From NCBI GenBank assembly GCA_030431755.1, contig JAUIIK010000008.1:1-63762 (forward strand): DNA of 63,762 nt, given 5' to 3'. This document shows, piece by piece, positions 22,635-32,272 of the stretch (the stretch's first letter is position 1; every line of letters starts with the position of its first letter). Below the pieces are notes generated by a model. It searched no databases and had not been told where the DNA came from. It worked only from the letters and a program-made list of their open reading frames with translations. Source of the stretch: Chloroflexia bacterium (lineage in GTDB: Bacteria; Chloroflexota; Chloroflexia; Thermomicrobiales; CFX8). Both the position numbers and the translations under genes were made by a program.

Positions 22635-23961
22635 ACTAATTCGACGGCAGGCTGCGGCCGGGGCCGAACATGCGCTGATCCGCCCGCCGGTTGAGGAGTG
22701 GGTGCGGAGCTGCACGATTGCCCATCCCCAGCAGGGGGAGATCGCCTTCGAGCCCTATCCCTACCAGGACGAGTTCTTTGCCGACGACTCCTCCAGCCGG
22801 CTGATCCTGAAGGCGCGGCAGACGGGCATCAGCCTGAGCTGCGCGATTGAAGCCCTCTACTACGCCCTCCACGGCCGCGAACGCATCCTGTTCATCTCGA
22901 AGACACTCGAAGACGCGAAGGAGCTGCTGGGCTACGTCCAGGATGTCTACCAGCTGCTCGACGATCCGGCGCAGGAGCTGGTGCGTGAGAACCTGACGGA
23001 GATGGAATTCGCGAACGGCTCACGTATCCGTTCGCTGCCGGCGACGAAGGGGGCGGGGCGCGGCTTCACGGCGACGCGGGTCTACCTCGACGAGTACGCC
23101 TTCGCGGAGTACGCGGCGCAGATCTACCGGGCGGTGCGGCCGACGCTGTCGCGCGGTGGGCAGCTGACGATCCTCTCGACGCCGGACGGCCAGGACAATG
23201 AGTTCTTCAAGCTCTGGCAGGGACTGATCGAGGGCCACTGGAGCAAGCACAAGATTCACTGGAGTGAGTGCCCGGAGTACGACGAGGGCTGGTTCAACCG
23301 AGAGCGGCCCAACTACACCGCCCGCGACTGGGCTTCGGAGTACGAGTGTGACTTCGTGGCGTCGGGCGAGGCGGTCTTCCTGCCGGAGGATGTCCAGAAG
23401 TGCGCGGACGGTTGGGTCGGCTTGCAAGCGCCGCGACTGGGCGGCCGCTACGTGACGGCCTGGGACATCGGCCGGCGGCGGGACGCGACGGTCGGAATCA
23501 CGCTCGACATCGGCCCACGCTTCGACGCGGACGGCGCGTTTCTGTCGGACGACTGGCAGGTGGTGGCCTTCGAGCGCTTTCTGGGGCTGCCCTATCCCGG
23601 CATCCAGGCTGCTATCGAGCGGCGGGCGGCGCTCTACGACCCGCAACCCTGGGTCGAGTACAACGGCGTCGGCGACCCGGTCATTGAAAACCTCGCGATC
23701 GAGGCGACCCCCTTCACGACAACCCAGCGCTCGAAGCACAACGCGATCACGGCGATGGCGCTGGCGGTCGAGCACCAGGTGCTGAAGCACGCGGTCCCCC
23801 AGCTGCGGGACGAGATGCTGACCTACCAGTGGGAGGACAAGAAGCTCATCCAGGACGCGGTGATGGCGTGCGCGATTGCCTGCTGGGCGGCGGAGCGGAC
23901 GGTGCCGGAGGAGCAGATGATGGTCGAGGACGACTACGTCGAGATTGGACCGCAGATATGA
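22561..23961 (+). CDS. Terminase large subunit
   Basis: The 466-residue packaging motor has a Walker-A-like KARQTGIS at about residue 84, Walker B VYLDEY at about 174, coupling motif LTILSTP near 203, and a C-terminal RNase H-like nuclease (TAWDIGRRRD near 300; EYNGVGDP near 366). The start is uncertain (GTG 22555 or ATG 22561), overlapping the small subunit. Confidence 0.93.
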   Translation, partial: QMVSSSTLPPSQRLRHLWPVKDKTELIRRQAAAGAEHALIRPPVEEWVRSCTIAHPQQGEIAFEPYPYQDEFFADDSSSRLILKARQTGISLSCAIEALYYALHGRERILFISKTLEDAKELLGYVQDVYQLLDDPAQELVRENLTEMEFANGSRIRSLPATKGAGRGFTATRVYLDEYAFAEYAAQIYRAVRPTLSRGGQLTILSTPDGQDNEFFKLWQGLIEGHWSKHKIHWSECPEYDEGWFNRERPNYTARDWASEYECDFVASGEAVFLPEDVQKCADGWVGLQAPRLGGRYVTAWDIGRRRDATVGITLDIGPRFDADGAFLSDDWQVVAFERFLGLPYPGIQAAIERRAALYDPQPWVEYNGVGDPVIENLAIEATPFTTTQRSKHNAITAMALAVEHQVLKHAVPQLRDEMLTYQWEDKKLIQDAVMACAIACWAAERTVPEEQMMVEDDYVEIGPQI

Positions 23962-25520
23962 GCGCGATGAACGGGCACGCGGGCGAGCTGCTGGAGCTGC
24001 TACAGGATGGGCCGCAGGAGTTCCTGATCGAGCGGCTGGCGCGGCTGGAGGATGCGCTGCTCGGCTGGGACAAACTCAGCGGCGATGGCGAGCTGGACTT
24101 CAGCCGGGAGTCGCTGCGGAGGATCGCCAAGACGGCGCGGGAGTTCTACCTGGCGAACCCGCTGGTCGGGCGCGGGCTGCGGGTCATGCGTTACTACGTC
24201 TTCGGCCAGGGCGTCTCGGTCAAGGCGAAGGACGAGCTGGTCAACGAGGTGGTCCAGGAGTTCTGGCTGCACCACCGCAATCAGGCGGTACTCACGTCGA
24301 CGCAGGCGATGGGCGACCAGGGCACGTCGTTGTCGGTGGAGGGCAATCTCTTCTTTGCCCTCTTTACCAACGGCTTCACCGGCCGGGTGCAGGTGCGCTC
24401 GATCCCCTTCGCCGAGATCGACGAGGTCGTCTGCGATCCCCAGGACCGGGCCGTGCCGTGGTTCTACAAGCGCACCTGGCGGGAGCCGCGCGACCCGTTG
24501 GGCGGCGGCATGGACAGCCGCACGCTGACGGCCTACTACCCGGATTGGCAGCACCCGGCGGTGCGCGATCCGGCACGGGAACGGCCGGACATGGTGGCGG
24601 GCAAGATGATCGTATGGGACACGCCCATCCGGCACGTGCGGGTCGGCGGGCTGCCAGACATGACGTTCGGCGTGCCGGAGGTCTACGCGGCGATCGACTG
24701 GGCGCGGGCCTATGCCCGGAGTCTGTCGGACGACGCCACCCGCAGCGCGGCCCTGGCCCGCTTTGTGTACCGCTTGTCGGTCGGCGGCGGGCAGCAGCGG
24801 GTCAATGCGGCCAAGAGCAAGCTGGGGACGACGCTCAACGACGCGGCCGGGACCGAGGAGACGAACCCGCCGCCGGCGCGGGGCAGCATCGCCGTGGTCC
24901 CGAAGGGCCAGGAGCTGGAACCGATGCGGGTGGCCGGCGCGACCTTGCAGCCGGACCACAACCGTTCGCTGCGGACGCACACGGCGGCGGCGATGGATCT
25001 GCCGGAGACCTTCTTCGGCGACGCCAACGTCGGCAACCACGCGACGGCGAAGACGCTGGACCGGCCGACGGAGCTGAAGTTCGCGGAGCGCCAGGAGCTC
25101 TGGACGGGCTTGTTGACGGGCCTGTGCCGCTACGCGGTCGAGCAGAGCGCGATGGCCCCCTACGGGCTGCTGCAGGGCAAGCGGGTGATCAACCCCTTCG
25201 ACCCGGACGATGTGCGGATCGAGCTGATCGGCGTCGCGGACGACCACATCGACGTGGACTTCCCCAGCATCTTGGAGGCCGACCTGGTCGAGTACGTCAA
25301 CGCGATCGTCGAGGCGGCGACGCTGTCCGGGTCTCCCAACGCCGGCATCTTCGACGACAAGACGCTGCGGCGGATGCTGCTGGTGGCGCTGCGGGAGAAC
25401 GATATTGACGCGGTGATGGCGGAGATCGAGGCGGAGCTGGCGAAGGCCGGGGCGGAGGTCGCCGAGGAGGCCGAGCTGGCGGCGGCGGTCCGCGAGCTGA
25501 GGGAGGCGCTACCACAATGA
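23958..25520 (+). CDS. Portal protein
   Basis: A 520-residue protein directly after the terminase with an ATGA overlap. It has the portal layout: a helical N-terminus, ANPLVGRGLRVMRYYVFGQG, a central clip/stem with LPETFFGDANVGNHATAKTL, and an acidic helical C-terminus. It forms the ring at the capsid vertex through which DNA passes. Confidence 0.88.
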   Translation: MSAMNGHAGELLELLQDGPQEFLIERLARLEDALLGWDKLSGDGELDFSRESLRRIAKTAREFYLANPLVGRGLRVMRYYVFGQGVSVKAKDELVNEVVQEFWLHHRNQAVLTSTQAMGDQGTSLSVEGNLFFALFTNGFTGRVQVRSIPFAEIDEVVCDPQDRAVPWFYKRTWREPRDPLGGGMDSRTLTAYYPDWQHPAVRDPARERPDMVAGKMIVWDTPIRHVRVGGLPDMTFGVPEVYAAIDWARAYARSLSDDATRSAALARFVYRLSVGGGQQRVNAAKSKLGTTLNDAAGTEETNPPPARGSIAVVPKGQELEPMRVAGATLQPDHNRSLRTHTAAAMDLPETFFGDANVGNHATAKTLDRPTELKFAERQELWTGLLTGLCRYAVEQSAMAPYGLLQGKRVINPFDPDDVRIELIGVADDHIDVDFPSILEADLVEYVNAIVEAATLSGSPNAGIFDDKTLRRMLLVALRENDIDAVMAEIEAELAKAGAEVAEEAELAAAVRELREALPQ

Positions 25521-25645
25521 CGAAGTCTGAATACGTTCGCTGCGCTCGGTGCCGGCGTGAGTGCGTGCCGTTTCGTCGCGATCCGCACACCAAGAAGCCG
25601 GTCTGTTTCAACTGCTCGACATGGAAGGACGAAGAGCCCGAATGA
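25517..25645 (+). CDS. Very small zinc-ribbon protein
   Basis: 42 residues with CARCRREC and CFNC. Its ATG overlaps the portal stop and its stop overlaps the next ATG, so it is tightly coupled. Function unknown. Confidence 0.58.
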   Translation: MTKSEYVRCARCRRECVPFRRDPHTKKPVCFNCSTWKDEEPE

Positions 25646-25815
25646 TCTACGCGCTGATCGTTGCCGTGTTCGTTGCCGGCTTTGGACTGGGAGGGTTCTT
25701 GATGGTCTTCGCCCAGAAGTGGCTGACGGGACGCCAGATGCAGCAGATGATGAGTGACCCTGGCATGGTCGGCCTGATGGAGTCCTTCGAGTTGCGCCGA
25801 AGGGAAGAGGATTGA
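25642..25815 (+). CDS. Small membrane protein in the head module
   Basis: 57 residues with one N-terminal hydrophobic helix (LIVAVFVAGFGLGGFLMVFA) and a Met/Gln-rich tail (GRQMQQMMSDPGM). Function unknown. Confidence 0.58.
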   Translation: MIYALIVAVFVAGFGLGGFLMVFAQKWLTGRQMQQMMSDPGMVGLMESFELRRREED

Positions 25816-26699
25816 TCTCGTCGTTGCCCTGGGAGTCGGCGGGGCGGGTGCCGGGTGCGCTGGTCGAGGCGGCCGAGTCGCTGGAGCAGGCCGTAGCACG
25901 ACGGCGGAAGCTGGCGGACCTGGCGTTGCCGGAGGAGCGGCTGGCAGCGCGGTTGCGGACGGTGTTCCGGGCCCAGGAGCGGGGCTTCCTGCGGCGGCTG
26001 GAGGCGGCCCGGCTGGCCCGGACGGTCGTCGAGGCGGCGCGGCTGTGGGAGGCCGACGATGACGACGAGCTCGACGTCGGCGACTGGGAGCGGCTGTACG
26101 ACGAGGCGGCGGCCGAGACGGCGCCGGCGCTGGAGTCGGCGCTGGCGACCTGGATCGACACGGCGCTCCACGCGGGCTTCGCGGCCGGCCTCGCGCCGCT
26201 CCAGGTGCAGCTGAGCCTCCAGCTGGCCAACCCACGGGCGGCGGCCTATGCCAACGAGCGCGCCGCGGCGCTGGTGACGCAGATCGACGGCGTGACGCGG
26301 GAGCAGATCCGCAAGCTGGTGACGCAGGCGACGAGCGAGGGGCAGAGCTACCAGCAGCTGGCGCGGGAGATTCGCGAGCGCTACGCCACCATGCACACGC
26401 CACAACCACAGCGGCACATCCGGGACCGGGCCGAGCTGATCGCGATCCAGGAGCTCGGCGAGGCCTACGAGGCGGGCAACTACGCCGGCGGCGAGGCGAT
26501 GCTACGGGCCGGGGTCGCGCTGGAGAAATACTGGCTGACGGTGGGCGACGACCGGGTGGACCAGGAGATCTGTGCCGCGAACCAGGCGCAGGGCTGGATC
26601 CCATTCCGCGCCGAATACCAGAGCGGCCACCAGCGGCCATTGGGCCACGTCGGCTGTCGCTGTACGCAGCTGACGCGACGGAAACCGGAAGGAGATTGA
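25812..26699 (+). CDS. Minor head protein (SPP1 gp7/Mu F-like)
   Basis: A 295-residue helical protein from TTG 25812. Its C-terminus carries the family signature: IAIQELGEAYEAGN, then KYWLTVGDDRVDQEIC, and ending in GHVGCRCTQL. These proteins associate with the portal and procapsid. Confidence 0.83.
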   Translation: MISSLPWESAGRVPGALVEAAESLEQAVARRRKLADLALPEERLAARLRTVFRAQERGFLRRLEAARLARTVVEAARLWEADDDDELDVGDWERLYDEAAAETAPALESALATWIDTALHAGFAAGLAPLQVQLSLQLANPRAAAYANERAAALVTQIDGVTREQIRKLVTQATSEGQSYQQLAREIRERYATMHTPQPQRHIRDRAELIAIQELGEAYEAGNYAGGEAMLRAGVALEKYWLTVGDDRVDQEICAANQAQGWIPFRAEYQSGHQRPLGHVGCRCTQLTRRKPEGD

Positions 26700-26888
26700 G
26701 TGTCGCCGAAGATCGAATACAAGGGCAACCCACTGCGGGGCTACACCTGGACCATCAAGGATGACGACGGGACATGGCTCACGAGTCGGAGCAAGAACTT
26801 TCCCGACCGCCAGGGAGCGGCAGAGGACGCCCGCAAGTATCAGGGCAAGATCGCGAATGCCGCGGACGAATCTGAGGTAGGTCAATGA
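26700..26888 (+). CDS. Hypothetical phage protein
   Basis: A 62-residue protein from GTG 26700 directly after the upstream TGA. GYTWTIKDDDGTWL with a following positively charged helix suggests a small beta-alpha fold. Function unknown. Confidence 0.55.
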   Translation: MSPKIEYKGNPLRGYTWTIKDDDGTWLTSRSKNFPDRQGAAEDARKYQGKIANAADESEVGQ

Positions 26889-27178
26889 ACAAGGAGCCAC
26901 TGAAGCCGCTGCGGCGGGACAAGAGCGGCGGCGTGACCGGCAACGCACACAGCCATGACAGTTCGCCGCCATCGTCGACGCCGAGCGCGCCGGATGCGGT
27001 GCGAAACCCGGAGATCACCCAGCGGGCGCACCAGTTCGCGTCGATCATCCGGGCCTACTACCTGGCGCTGCTGGCCCAGGGCTTCGCGCACGAGGACGCG
27101 ATGACGCTGACCGTGGCCTATCAGACGGCGGTGGCGGCAGCGGGACAGGAGGCACAGGCGCCTGACGAGACCGAGTGA
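26885..27178 (+). CDS. Hypothetical phage protein
   Basis: A 97-residue protein with a disordered Ser/Pro-rich N-terminus (about 15-40) and a C-terminal helix pair. The segment LLAQGFAHEDAMTLTVAYQTA resembles LLRRGFSEPQAVELVKGFQTT in the next gene, so the two may be distant paralogs. Confidence 0.58.
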   Translation: MNKEPLKPLRRDKSGGVTGNAHSHDSSPPSSTPSAPDAVRNPEITQRAHQFASIIRAYYLALLAQGFAHEDAMTLTVAYQTAVAAAGQEAQAPDETE

Positions 27179-27194
27179 CGGAGATGAGGAGCAG

Positions 27195-27437
27195 ATGACC
27201 GAGCACAGTCCAAGGTATGACGGCTCGGGGGAACGGGAGCGGCTGTGGGAGGACGTGCTGAGCGCGGTGCGGCACGCGGAGCACTGCGGCGACTGGGAGG
27301 AGCTGGCGGAGGAGATGGGGACCTACCGGGATGCGCTGCTACGGCGGGGCTTCAGCGAGCCGCAGGCGGTCGAGCTGGTGAAGGGCTTCCAGACGACGTG
27401 TCTGATGCTCTGGCACACGGGCGGGGCGGGCGGTTGA
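27195..27437 (+). CDS. Hypothetical phage protein
   Basis: An 80-residue acidic helical protein with GATGAGGAGCAG before ATG 27195. It shares its C-terminal helix pair with the preceding protein. Function unknown. Confidence 0.58.
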   Translation: MTEHSPRYDGSGERERLWEDVLSAVRHAEHCGDWEELAEEMGTYRDALLRRGFSEPQAVELVKGFQTTCLMLWHTGGAGG

Positions 27438-27637
27438 ACGCTGAGGAGCTGCAAACGATCCTGCGGCTGATCGACGCGGCCGAAGATCCGGGCTACCTGG
27501 TGCCGCTCGACGTCGTGCGGGAGTTCGCGCGCATCCGCCAGGCGGGGCTGACCGGGACGTTGGAGATCGACATCAAGGACGGCGAGCCGCAGAGCCGGCG
27601 CTGGATACCGCCACGGGTGCGGATCGAGCGCGCGTAG
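27434..27637 (+). CDS. Hypothetical phage protein
   Basis: 67 residues from TTG 27434, coupled to the previous stop. Contains LVPLDVVREFARIRQAGLTG, probably a small helical fold. It is the last gene before the head promoter. Confidence 0.52.
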   Translation: MNAEELQTILRLIDAAEDPGYLVPLDVVREFARIRQAGLTGTLEIDIKDGEPQSRRWIPPRVRIERA

Positions 27638-27677
27638 ACGCATCGCGCTTGCGGCATTCGCGCGAGTCGGTTAGACT
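27630..27677 (+). promoter_or_regulatory. Operator and promoter of the capsid genes
   Basis: GCGCGTAGACGCATCGCGC (27630-27648) directly abuts -35 TTGCGG (27649-27654); spacer 17; -10 TAGACT (27672-27677). The cargo promoter at 37606-37653 has the same geometry. A hairpin (GTTGCCG/CGGCAAC, 27724-27754) lies in the leader before the protease gene. Confidence 0.62.
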
Positions 27678-27781
27678 CCACCTGACAACCCAGATCAAGC
27701 AGAGACCCACGAGAGCCTGCTGAGTTGCCGCCCCGCTGCGACGGGCCCGGCAACCGGCGGGCTTTGTGCATTGGAGCGGCA

Positions 27782-29068
27782 GTGAGCGTTCTCGACCGGA
27801 TCAAGACATGGATGGCGCTCGAAGAGGCGGAGCTGTCGCACCGGGACATCGCCCGGCAGCTGCGGTCGGCGATTGACGCCGCGCACACCGGCGACTACTG
27901 GATCTGGCTCAAAGACACCTTCGATGACCGCGTGATCTACGAGATCACGAACCGCCACACTGACGAGTCGGCCCTGCTCCAGCGCTCCTATTCCATCGAC
28001 GAGGACAGCGGCAAAGTGACACTGGGCGACGCCGTGCAGGTGCGCCAGGTGACGACCTATGAGCCGATCGAGGAAGCGGCGGCCGAGAGCGCGGGCAACG
28101 CCACGCTCACCGACGAGATTGTGCCGCTGATTGAGAAGGCGGTGGCGGACGACGGCACAGTGCCGATCAAGGTCATCGCGCCGGGTTGGGGATCGAGCGG
28201 CTACTACAGCCCGGAGGTCCTCCAGAACGCTGCCGGCGTCATCCCGCCCGGCACCCACATGTACATCGATCACCCCACCGTGACGGAAGAGCAGGAGCGC
28301 CCGGAACGCTCGGTGCGCGACCTGGCGGCGATCACCGTCGAGGACGCGGTCTGGCAGGAGGAGGGCGCTCAGGGGCCGGGCCTCTACACCAGGGCGCAGA
28401 CGATCGCCGGCTTCGGCGCGGTACTCGACGAGATCGCGCCGCATATCGGCGTCAGCATTCGCGGCCGCGGCCGGCGCTCAGAGGGCGAGGTCGAGGGTCA
28501 GAAGGGGCTGATCGTCAACAGCATCGAGGCGATGGACTCCATTGACTTTGTGACCCTGCCGGGGGCCGGCGGGGCGATTGGCGAGCTCGTGGAGAGCGCG
28601 CGCAGCGGCCAGAGGCCGGAAGGAGCCGAGACCGTGACGGACAACAGCAACCCCCAGGCCCAGCCGGCTGACAACGGCGTGCTGGAGGAGACGCAGCGGA
28701 AGCTCGCGAAGGTCGAGGCCCAGCTGGCACGGAGCGAGGCGCGCGCCCACATCACGGATGCGCTGGCCGAGCGGCGTCTGCCAGAGGCGATTCGCGCGAA
28801 GCTGATGCCGGCTCTGGCGCGGGACATTCCGCTTACGGAGGACGGCGAGGTTGACACCGCCAAGCTCGATGACCGCATCGAGGAGGCGGTGAAGGCGGAG
28901 CTGGCCTATCTGGAGCAGGTCGCGCCAACGGGCCGGGTGACCGGCTTCGGCGGCGGGCCGATTGACGAGTCCGAGGTGGACGAGGAGACGCTGGACGCCA
29001 GCATCGCGGAGGGCTTCGCGGCCTTCGGGCTGAGCGAGTCGGCGGCCAAGCGCGCGGCGGCGTTCTAA
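27782..29068 (+). CDS. Prohead protease fused to scaffold domain
   Basis: The 428-residue protein starts at GTG 27782 after GGAGCGGCA. The protease half (about 80-260) has IDHPT with a likely catalytic His, VSIRGRG with a likely Ser, and MDSIDFVTLPGAGG, in the order seen in capsid maturation proteases. The C-terminal half (about 300-428) is coiled coil (EETQRKLAKVEAQLARSEAR) as in scaffolds. Such fusions guide shell assembly and then digest the scaffold. Confidence 0.75.
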   Translation: MSVLDRIKTWMALEEAELSHRDIARQLRSAIDAAHTGDYWIWLKDTFDDRVIYEITNRHTDESALLQRSYSIDEDSGKVTLGDAVQVRQVTTYEPIEEAAAESAGNATLTDEIVPLIEKAVADDGTVPIKVIAPGWGSSGYYSPEVLQNAAGVIPPGTHMYIDHPTVTEEQERPERSVRDLAAITVEDAVWQEEGAQGPGLYTRAQTIAGFGAVLDEIAPHIGVSIRGRGRRSEGEVEGQKGLIVNSIEAMDSIDFVTLPGAGGAIGELVESARSGQRPEGAETVTDNSNPQAQPADNGVLEETQRKLAKVEAQLARSEARAHITDALAERRLPEAIRAKLMPALARDIPLTEDGEVDTAKLDDRIEEAVKAELAYLEQVAPTGRVTGFGGGPIDESEVDEETLDASIAEGFAAFGLSESAAKRAAAF

Positions 29069-29118
29069 GCCGGCTGCTAGAGACGCTGAGCTGACCTGGA
29101 CCTGAGAGGAACATCCTG

Positions 29119-29940
29119 ATGGCGACCAATCGCAAGCAGAAGCCCGGCTACCAGCTGAGCGTCGTGTGCAGCAACCCGGCGACCCCGAGCTCGGGCGATC
29201 CGGTGCGCTTCGGCGAACTGACCGGCGTGGCACTGACCGACGAGAGCGATGCCGGCAACGCGACCGGCTACACCACCGTCGACTTCGGGCCGGCCGTCTG
29301 GGAGCTGACCGTCGACGACAACGAGAGCGGCGGCATCGCCGTCGGCGATCCGATCTACTACCACGACACGCCAACCGGCTCGCCAACGACGAACCTGAAC
29401 AACTCGAGCACCGGCATGGACGCCTTCTTCGGCGTGGCGCTGGAGGCGGTGAGCTCGAATGCGACGACGGCGATCGACGTGCTGCACATCCCGCTCGGCT
29501 CGACGCTGGGCACGGCGGGCGGCAGTGACCGGGTGCGCTACACCGAGACGGTGCTGACCAGCGCCCAGGTGAAGGCGCTCAACGCGACGCCGATCACGCT
29601 GGTGGCGGCTCCAGGCGCGGATCTGGCGATTGTGCCGCTGGAGATTGCCCTGGTTATGAACTACGGGGGCAGCAACGCCTTCACCGAATCGGCCGACGAC
29701 CTGTCGCTGGCCTACGCAACCGGGCCGGCCGAGATCCTTGAGATTGAATCGACCGGGCTGATCGGCGAGACCAACGACGAAGCGCGTTTCATCACCATCC
29801 AGCATGCCGAGACCTTCGTCCCGGTCGAGAACGACGCGGTCGTCATCACCAACCTGGACGACGAGATCGCCGGCAACGCGGCCAACGACAACACCCTGAC
29901 GGTGCGGCTGTACTACCGCGTCGTGCCGACGGACGCCTAG
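29119..29940 (+). CDS. Capsid decoration or cement protein (DUF2190-like)
   Basis: A 273-residue protein. The N-terminal half has DPVRFGELTGVALTDE and GDPIYYHDT, the pattern of DUF2190-type stabilising proteins; a second domain (VRYTETVLTSAQVKAL...) covers about 138-273. It lies between the protease and the major capsid gene. Confidence 0.7.
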   Translation: MATNRKQKPGYQLSVVCSNPATPSSGDPVRFGELTGVALTDESDAGNATGYTTVDFGPAVWELTVDDNESGGIAVGDPIYYHDTPTGSPTTNLNNSSTGMDAFFGVALEAVSSNATTAIDVLHIPLGSTLGTAGGSDRVRYTETVLTSAQVKALNATPITLVAAPGADLAIVPLEIALVMNYGGSNAFTESADDLSLAYATGPAEILEIESTGLIGETNDEARFITIQHAETFVPVENDAVVITNLDDEIAGNAANDNTLTVRLYYRVVPTDA

Positions 29941-29982
29941 ACGAACCGGACCCGCGAGCGGGCCTGAGAGAGGAACGATCCG

Positions 29983-31245
29983 ATGAGTGCAGTTGCAGAG
30001 TTCGTCGAGCGCGCCGGGGAAGACTTTCGCGCCGACCGCACCCACACCAACCTGCGCGCCGACAGCCAGGAGCTCCGGACGCTGCTGGCCGAGAGTGGCC
30101 CGCGGGCGTCGAAGCGGGCCCGGCAGACGGCGGCCTACAAGCGCCGCATCAGCGAGGCGCTGGGCTTCTGGAGCGAGATCCTGGGCGGCAACCGCAACGC
30201 GCTCTGGATGCACGAGGGCGGCGTGGCGATCGGCTTGGAGGAGGCGATGGGCACGAGCGATTTCCCGCTCTTGACCGGCGACATCCTCGACCGCTCGCTG
30301 CTGGGCCGTTACCAGGAGCAGCCGGCCGGCTGGCGCAACTACATCGGCTACCGGGCCGTGCGGGACTTCCGCCAGGTGCGGGAGATCGCCGTCGACGGCC
30401 TCGAAGGACGGCTCGTGCCGGACTACAAGACGGCCGAGATGGAAGAGCCGCGCGAGAGCGCGCTGTCCGAGACGGGCTACCTGTGGAACGTCGAGGTCTA
30501 CCAGCGGATCGCGGCGCTGAACTGGCGCCTGATCATCAACGACGACCTGGACGCCTTCACCGACATCCCGGTGCGCTTTGCGCGAGGTGCGCGGCGGACG
30601 CAGGAGTACTACGCGGCGACGCTGCTGGCGGACACCAACGGCCCGTCGGCCACGTTCTTCACCAACGGCAACAGCAACATCGTCAACACGACCAACCTGC
30701 CGAGCGCGTCGGACGACAACCCGGCGCTGTCGACGGTGGCGATCCAGGACGCGCTGACGCTGCTGATGAGCCAGACGGACGCCGACGGCGAGCCGATCAT
30801 GTTCGACAGCTTCGAGCTGGTTGTGCCGACGTCGCTGAAGATCACGGCCGAGAACATCATCCAGACGATGCAGTACCGGGTGACGGACTCCAGCGGCAAT
30901 GTGATCCAGCTGGTGACCGGCAACGGCCTCGGCGCGAACATCCGGGTCACAGTCAACCCGTACCTGTCGGTGGTCTCGTCGAATGCCAACGGCGCGACCA
31001 GCTGGTACCTGATTGCGACGCCGATGGCGGGCGCGCGGCCGGCGTTCCGGATGGGCTCGCTGCGCGGCTATGAGGAGCCGGGGCTTTACCGGCTGGCCGG
31101 CAACACCGAGCGTGTCGGCGGCGGCATCGTGCCGGAGCTGGGCGACTTCCACACGAATGAGCAGAAGTACAAGGTCATGCTCATTCTCGGCGGCCGACAG
31201 GTCGACCCGAAGTGCGCGGTGGCGTCGAACGGCTCCGGCAGCTAA
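29983..31245 (+). CDS. Major capsid protein
   Basis: A 420-residue protein in the position and size of the major shell subunit, with GAGAGAGGAACG before ATG. A Mu-gpT-like appearance (YKTAEMEEP...YLWNVEVYQRIAALNWRLIINDDLDAF) rather than the classic HK97 delta domain. It is downstream of protease and decoration genes and followed by connectors. Confidence 0.82.
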   Translation: MSAVAEFVERAGEDFRADRTHTNLRADSQELRTLLAESGPRASKRARQTAAYKRRISEALGFWSEILGGNRNALWMHEGGVAIGLEEAMGTSDFPLLTGDILDRSLLGRYQEQPAGWRNYIGYRAVRDFRQVREIAVDGLEGRLVPDYKTAEMEEPRESALSETGYLWNVEVYQRIAALNWRLIINDDLDAFTDIPVRFARGARRTQEYYAATLLADTNGPSATFFTNGNSNIVNTTNLPSASDDNPALSTVAIQDALTLLMSQTDADGEPIMFDSFELVVPTSLKITAENIIQTMQYRVTDSSGNVIQLVTGNGLGANIRVTVNPYLSVVSSNANGATSWYLIATPMAGARPAFRMGSLRGYEEPGLYRLAGNTERVGGGIVPELGDFHTNEQKYKVMLILGGRQVDPKCAVASNGSGS

Positions 31246-31502
31246 TGCCGAGGCAGCTGCCTACTCCCACCGAGCCGGGGACGATGTACCTTGCGGCGCT
31301 CCTGGAAGAGATCCGGGGGCTCCGCGAGGACCTTGCGCCGTCCGAGGTGGGGGTTGAGGCGCAGCTGCAGGCGGCGCCTGTCGATCTGACCGCGCTGACG
31401 GTACCGGAGCTACGTGAGCTTGCGGGGGAACGCGGCATCGACGTGTCGGCGAAGATCCGCAAGGACGACCTGATCGCCCTGCTGGAAGCCGAGGCCGAGT
31501 AG
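31245..31502 (+). CDS. Small phage protein with SAP/Rho-N-like helix domain
   Basis: 85 residues, ATG overlapping the capsid stop. The C-terminus LTVPELRELAGERGIDVSAKIRKDDLIALL matches the helix-extended-loop-helix (Rho N-terminal/SAP) fold often found in head-tail region proteins. Confidence 0.65.
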   Translation: MPRQLPTPTEPGTMYLAALLEEIRGLREDLAPSEVGVEAQLQAAPVDLTALTVPELRELAGERGIDVSAKIRKDDLIALLEAEAE

Positions 31503-31873
31503 TGGTTGCGACCTACGACGTCACGACCGACGCCGGGAAGGTGCGGCTGAAGATCGGGGACACCGATACCAGCAACCCGCTCTTCCAGGATGCCGAGATC
31601 GACGCCTTCCTGAGCATGGAGGGCAGCGACCTCTACCGGGCGTCGGCGGCGGCGCTCGAGGCGATTGCCAGTAACCAGGTGATGGTGCTGAAGGTGATCC
31701 GGATCATGGACCTCCAGACGGACGGCGCGGCGGTGGCGCGGGAGCTGCGCCAGCAGGCGGCGTCGCTGCGGCAGCAGGCGGACGAGGACGCCGTCATCGA
31801 CTTCATCGAGTGGACGGTCGATCCCTTCGCGGCCCAGGAGATCAGCGACAACAGCATCCTGCGGTCGCTCTAG
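31502..31873 (+). CDS. Head-tail connector protein (adaptor type)
   Basis: A 123-residue helical protein from GTG 31502. The pattern VRLKIGDTDTSNPLFQDAEIDAFL is common in gp6/gp15-type adaptor proteins that extend the portal ring. Confidence 0.72.
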   Translation: MVATYDVTTDAGKVRLKIGDTDTSNPLFQDAEIDAFLSMEGSDLYRASAAALEAIASNQVMVLKVIRIMDLQTDGAAVARELRQQAASLRQQADEDAVIDFIEWTVDPFAAQEISDNSILRSL

Positions 31874-31894
31874 TGCAGGGAGAGGAGGCGGGAC

Positions 31895-32272
31895 GTGGCG
31901 CTCCGATCGATCATTCACCCCAGCGTGCACGCGGCCTTGCCGGGGCATTTCCCGGCGACCTGCACGATCCAGGAGAACACGCCGACGCGCGATAGCTACG
32001 GCCAGGAGATTCCGGATTGGAACGACCTGGCGGGGCACGTCGGGCTCAGCTGCGCCGTCAGCGAGAAGGGCTCGACCGAGCGGCGCAACCTCTGGGGCGC
32101 GTACCCAGAGGCGCAGAAGCTGGTCGCGCTGGCCGGCTCCTACCCCAGCATCACCAACGAGCACACGGTCGTCATCGACGGTATCCAGTACGACATCCTG
32201 GCGGCGCTGCACGATTCGCAGTCGGCCTCGACCTATCTGCCCATCCGGGTGGTTCGCAATGCTGGCGCTTAA
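31895..32272 (+). CDS. Head-tail stopper-like protein
   Basis: A 125-residue beta-rich protein after GAGAGGAGGCGGGAC. Position between adaptor and gp10-like protein, and segments such as CTIQENTPTRDSYGQEIPDW, fit the head-closure (stopper) family. Confidence 0.65.
   Translation: MALRSIIHPSVHAALPGHFPATCTIQENTPTRDSYGQEIPDWNDLAGHVGLSCAVSEKGSTERRNLWGAYPEAQKLVALAGSYPSITNEHTVVIDGIQYDILAALHDSQSASTYLPIRVVRNAGA

Noticed and set aside
23945-25408. 487-residue open frame overlapping the portal gene in another frame
   Set aside because: Gly/Arg/Ala-rich product without motifs; the portal frame is clearly the coding one.
29077-31152. 691-residue open frame on the minus strand
   Set aside because: Antisense to the decoration and capsid genes, low-complexity Arg/Ala/Val composition; an effect of high GC.
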